This document shows, piece after piece, positions 63,209 through 64,000 of a stretch of DNA of 64,000 bases (its first letter is position 1; every line of letters begins with the position of its first letter). Below the pieces are notes generated by a model. It was not told where the DNA came from and did no database searches. It was given only the letters and a program-made list of their open reading frames with translations. The stretch covers positions 62,001-126,000 of the forward strand of contig JAFYYH010000022.1 of assembly GCA_017557635.1 (NCBI GenBank), written 5' to 3'. This DNA comes from Bacteroidaceae bacterium (GTDB lineage Bacteria > Bacteroidota > Bacteroidia > Bacteroidales > Bacteroidaceae). The translations under genes and the position numbers were made by a program.

Positions 63209-64000
63209 CTATTTTTCTGTTTTTCTGAAAGTTTGCCAAAGCCAACGACGTACAATTCCACGCTTCTGATTGTCAATAAACGCATCCAGGACACGCGTAG
63301 AACCGTTCATCGGCTCAATATCATAATTCGCTATTGCAGCTGGAATCAGGCAACTATAACCCTCGCGAAGCACAATTCCATCACCAGTCTCTCTAATCTT
63401 GATTCTGCAATCACCTTTAAGACACATAGTTATGATGAAGCTGTCATACTTCTTAAGGTCTCTATGGAAACGCTGGGCAATATCTGTCACGCGAGCACTG
63501 AAGAACGCCGTCTCCACCACCCTGTTTGCGTGATTCGCCTTTACTGAATATGCCGTCCGATACCTGCTCTCAACCCGATAATTCAAAGCCCGAGCAGCCA
63601 GTTCAGTATGCAACTGACGAGGTTTCCCATCCAAACCGGGACGGTTATAATCAAATATTCTGTAAGTTACGTCACTTGACTGCTGAATCTCAGCCAGCAT
63701 GATTCCGCCGCAAATAGCATGCACGCGGCCAGCCGGAATGTAGAACACATCGCCCGCATGAACCTCATGCTTAGCCAGGGCCTCCACAATAGTCCCGTCC
63801 TGAACCATCCGCTTATACTCATCGGGAGTAAGTGATTTCTTAAATCCGGAATAGATGCAAGCCCCGGGCTCAGCATCCAGAATATACCACATCTCGGTTT
63901 TGCCATTCTTGCCATGCTCACGCATAGCCATAGCATCGTCCGGATGCACCTGAATGGAAAGGTCTTTCTGAGCATCAATAAACTTAACCAGTAGCGGCAT
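63209..64000 (-). CDS. manA: Mannose-6-phosphate isomerase, class I, 5' truncated by window edge
   Basis: Interconverts mannose-6-phosphate and fructose-6-phosphate, supplying GDP-mannose synthesis. 263 residues are visible. Zinc-binding elements QVHPDD and KTEMWYIL, then YIPAGRVHAICGGIMLAEIQQSSDVTYRIFDYNR are characteristic. The ATG at 64000 is internal to the family pattern (PLLVKFIDA), so the true start is beyond the window. Its TAG is two bases before the manC ATG, indicating coupled translation of the pair. Confidence 0.94.
   Translation of the reverse strand: MPLLVKFIDAQKDLSIQVHPDDAMAMREHGKNGKTEMWYILDAEPGACIYSGFKKSLTPDEYKRMVQDGTIVEALAKHEVHAGDVFYIPAGRVHAICGGIMLAEIQQSSDVTYRIFDYNRPGLDGKPRQLHTELAARALNYRVESRYRTAYSVKANHANRVVETAFFSARVTDIAQRFHRDLKKYDSFIITMCLKGDCRIKIRETGDGIVLREGYSCLIPAAIANYDIEPMNGSTRVLDAFIDNQKRGIVRRWLWQTFRKTEK

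Noticed and set aside
62355-63269. 304-codon plus-strand frame opposite manC
   Set aside because: Antisense shadow; manC motifs on the minus strand are unambiguous.

Overview
The window looks like chromosome of an anaerobic gut- or rumen-type member of the Bacteroidales (Bacteroidaceae/Prevotellaceae-like). The evidence is the Bacteroidota -7 promoter box TAnnTTTG seen repeatedly just upstream of genes, many SPI/SPII exported glycanases and proteases, a hybrid two-component system with periplasmic propeller, a fused FeoAB, a BACON-domain lipoprotein, and the gene families themselves. No rRNA, phage, CRISPR array or transposase was seen; one tRNA-Ser(TGA) is present.

Layout. 1-5.7 kb: housekeeping (3' end of pheS, nth, cysE, pgk, a TPR protein). 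5.7-11.4 kb: a GH3 beta-glucosidase-like lipoprotein, a GH43/CBM6-like arabinofuranosidase/xylosidase and an unknown secreted protein. 11.4-16.5 kb: tRNA-Ser, a DUF389 membrane protein, mutS2, nfo. 16.6-24.7 kb: a hybrid two-component regulator facing an SGNH esterase, a CotH-like protein and a Gly-rich membrane protein. 24.7-31.1 kb: GH115 alpha-glucuronidase, M6 metalloprotease and a three-gene sulfide-to-homocysteine module (UPF0280, NIL-ferredoxin, DUF39). 31.5-34.9 kb: an acyl-lipid cluster (acyltransferase, acyl-CoA ligase, hotdog thioesterase, acyl-ACP thioesterase). 35-40.3 kb: GH3, clostripain-type protease, PepSY-like and beta-helix proteins read as one coupled operon. 40.4-49.9 kb: M3 dipeptidase, GH3 with a PA14-like insert, a Gly-rich protein, DUF3108, PepP and a lipoprotein. 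50-58 kb: feoAB with its small Cys-rich partner, a C10 protease, a GuaA lacking the glutaminase domain, a BACON lipoprotein and an adenylate kinase fused to a WbuC-type cupin. 58-64 kb: capsule/exopolysaccharide genes (Wzz-like, Wza-like, manC, manA).

Functionally the carbohydrate genes (GH3 x3, GH43, GH115, SGNH esterase, HTCS) point to hemicellulose, particularly glucuronoarabinoxylan, use, although no SusC/SusD pair lies in the window.

The most striking non-genic feature is a family of REP-like imperfect palindromes with core GGGGACGG: 17 recognisable copies, single, tandem or as inverted pairs. Inverted pairs sit between convergent genes around terminators, several copies supply or abut stop codons, and one copy is read in frame inside manC. 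A second palindrome family (TGACACA ... TGTGTCA), two ~185-190 bp elements with perfect terminal inverted repeats, and two ATTCTCA heptamer arrays add to an unusually repeat-rich intergenic landscape. Other highlights are the Adk-cupin fusion, the stand-alone GuaA synthetase domain, and Gly/Phe-rich low-complexity segments shared by four unrelated exported proteins.
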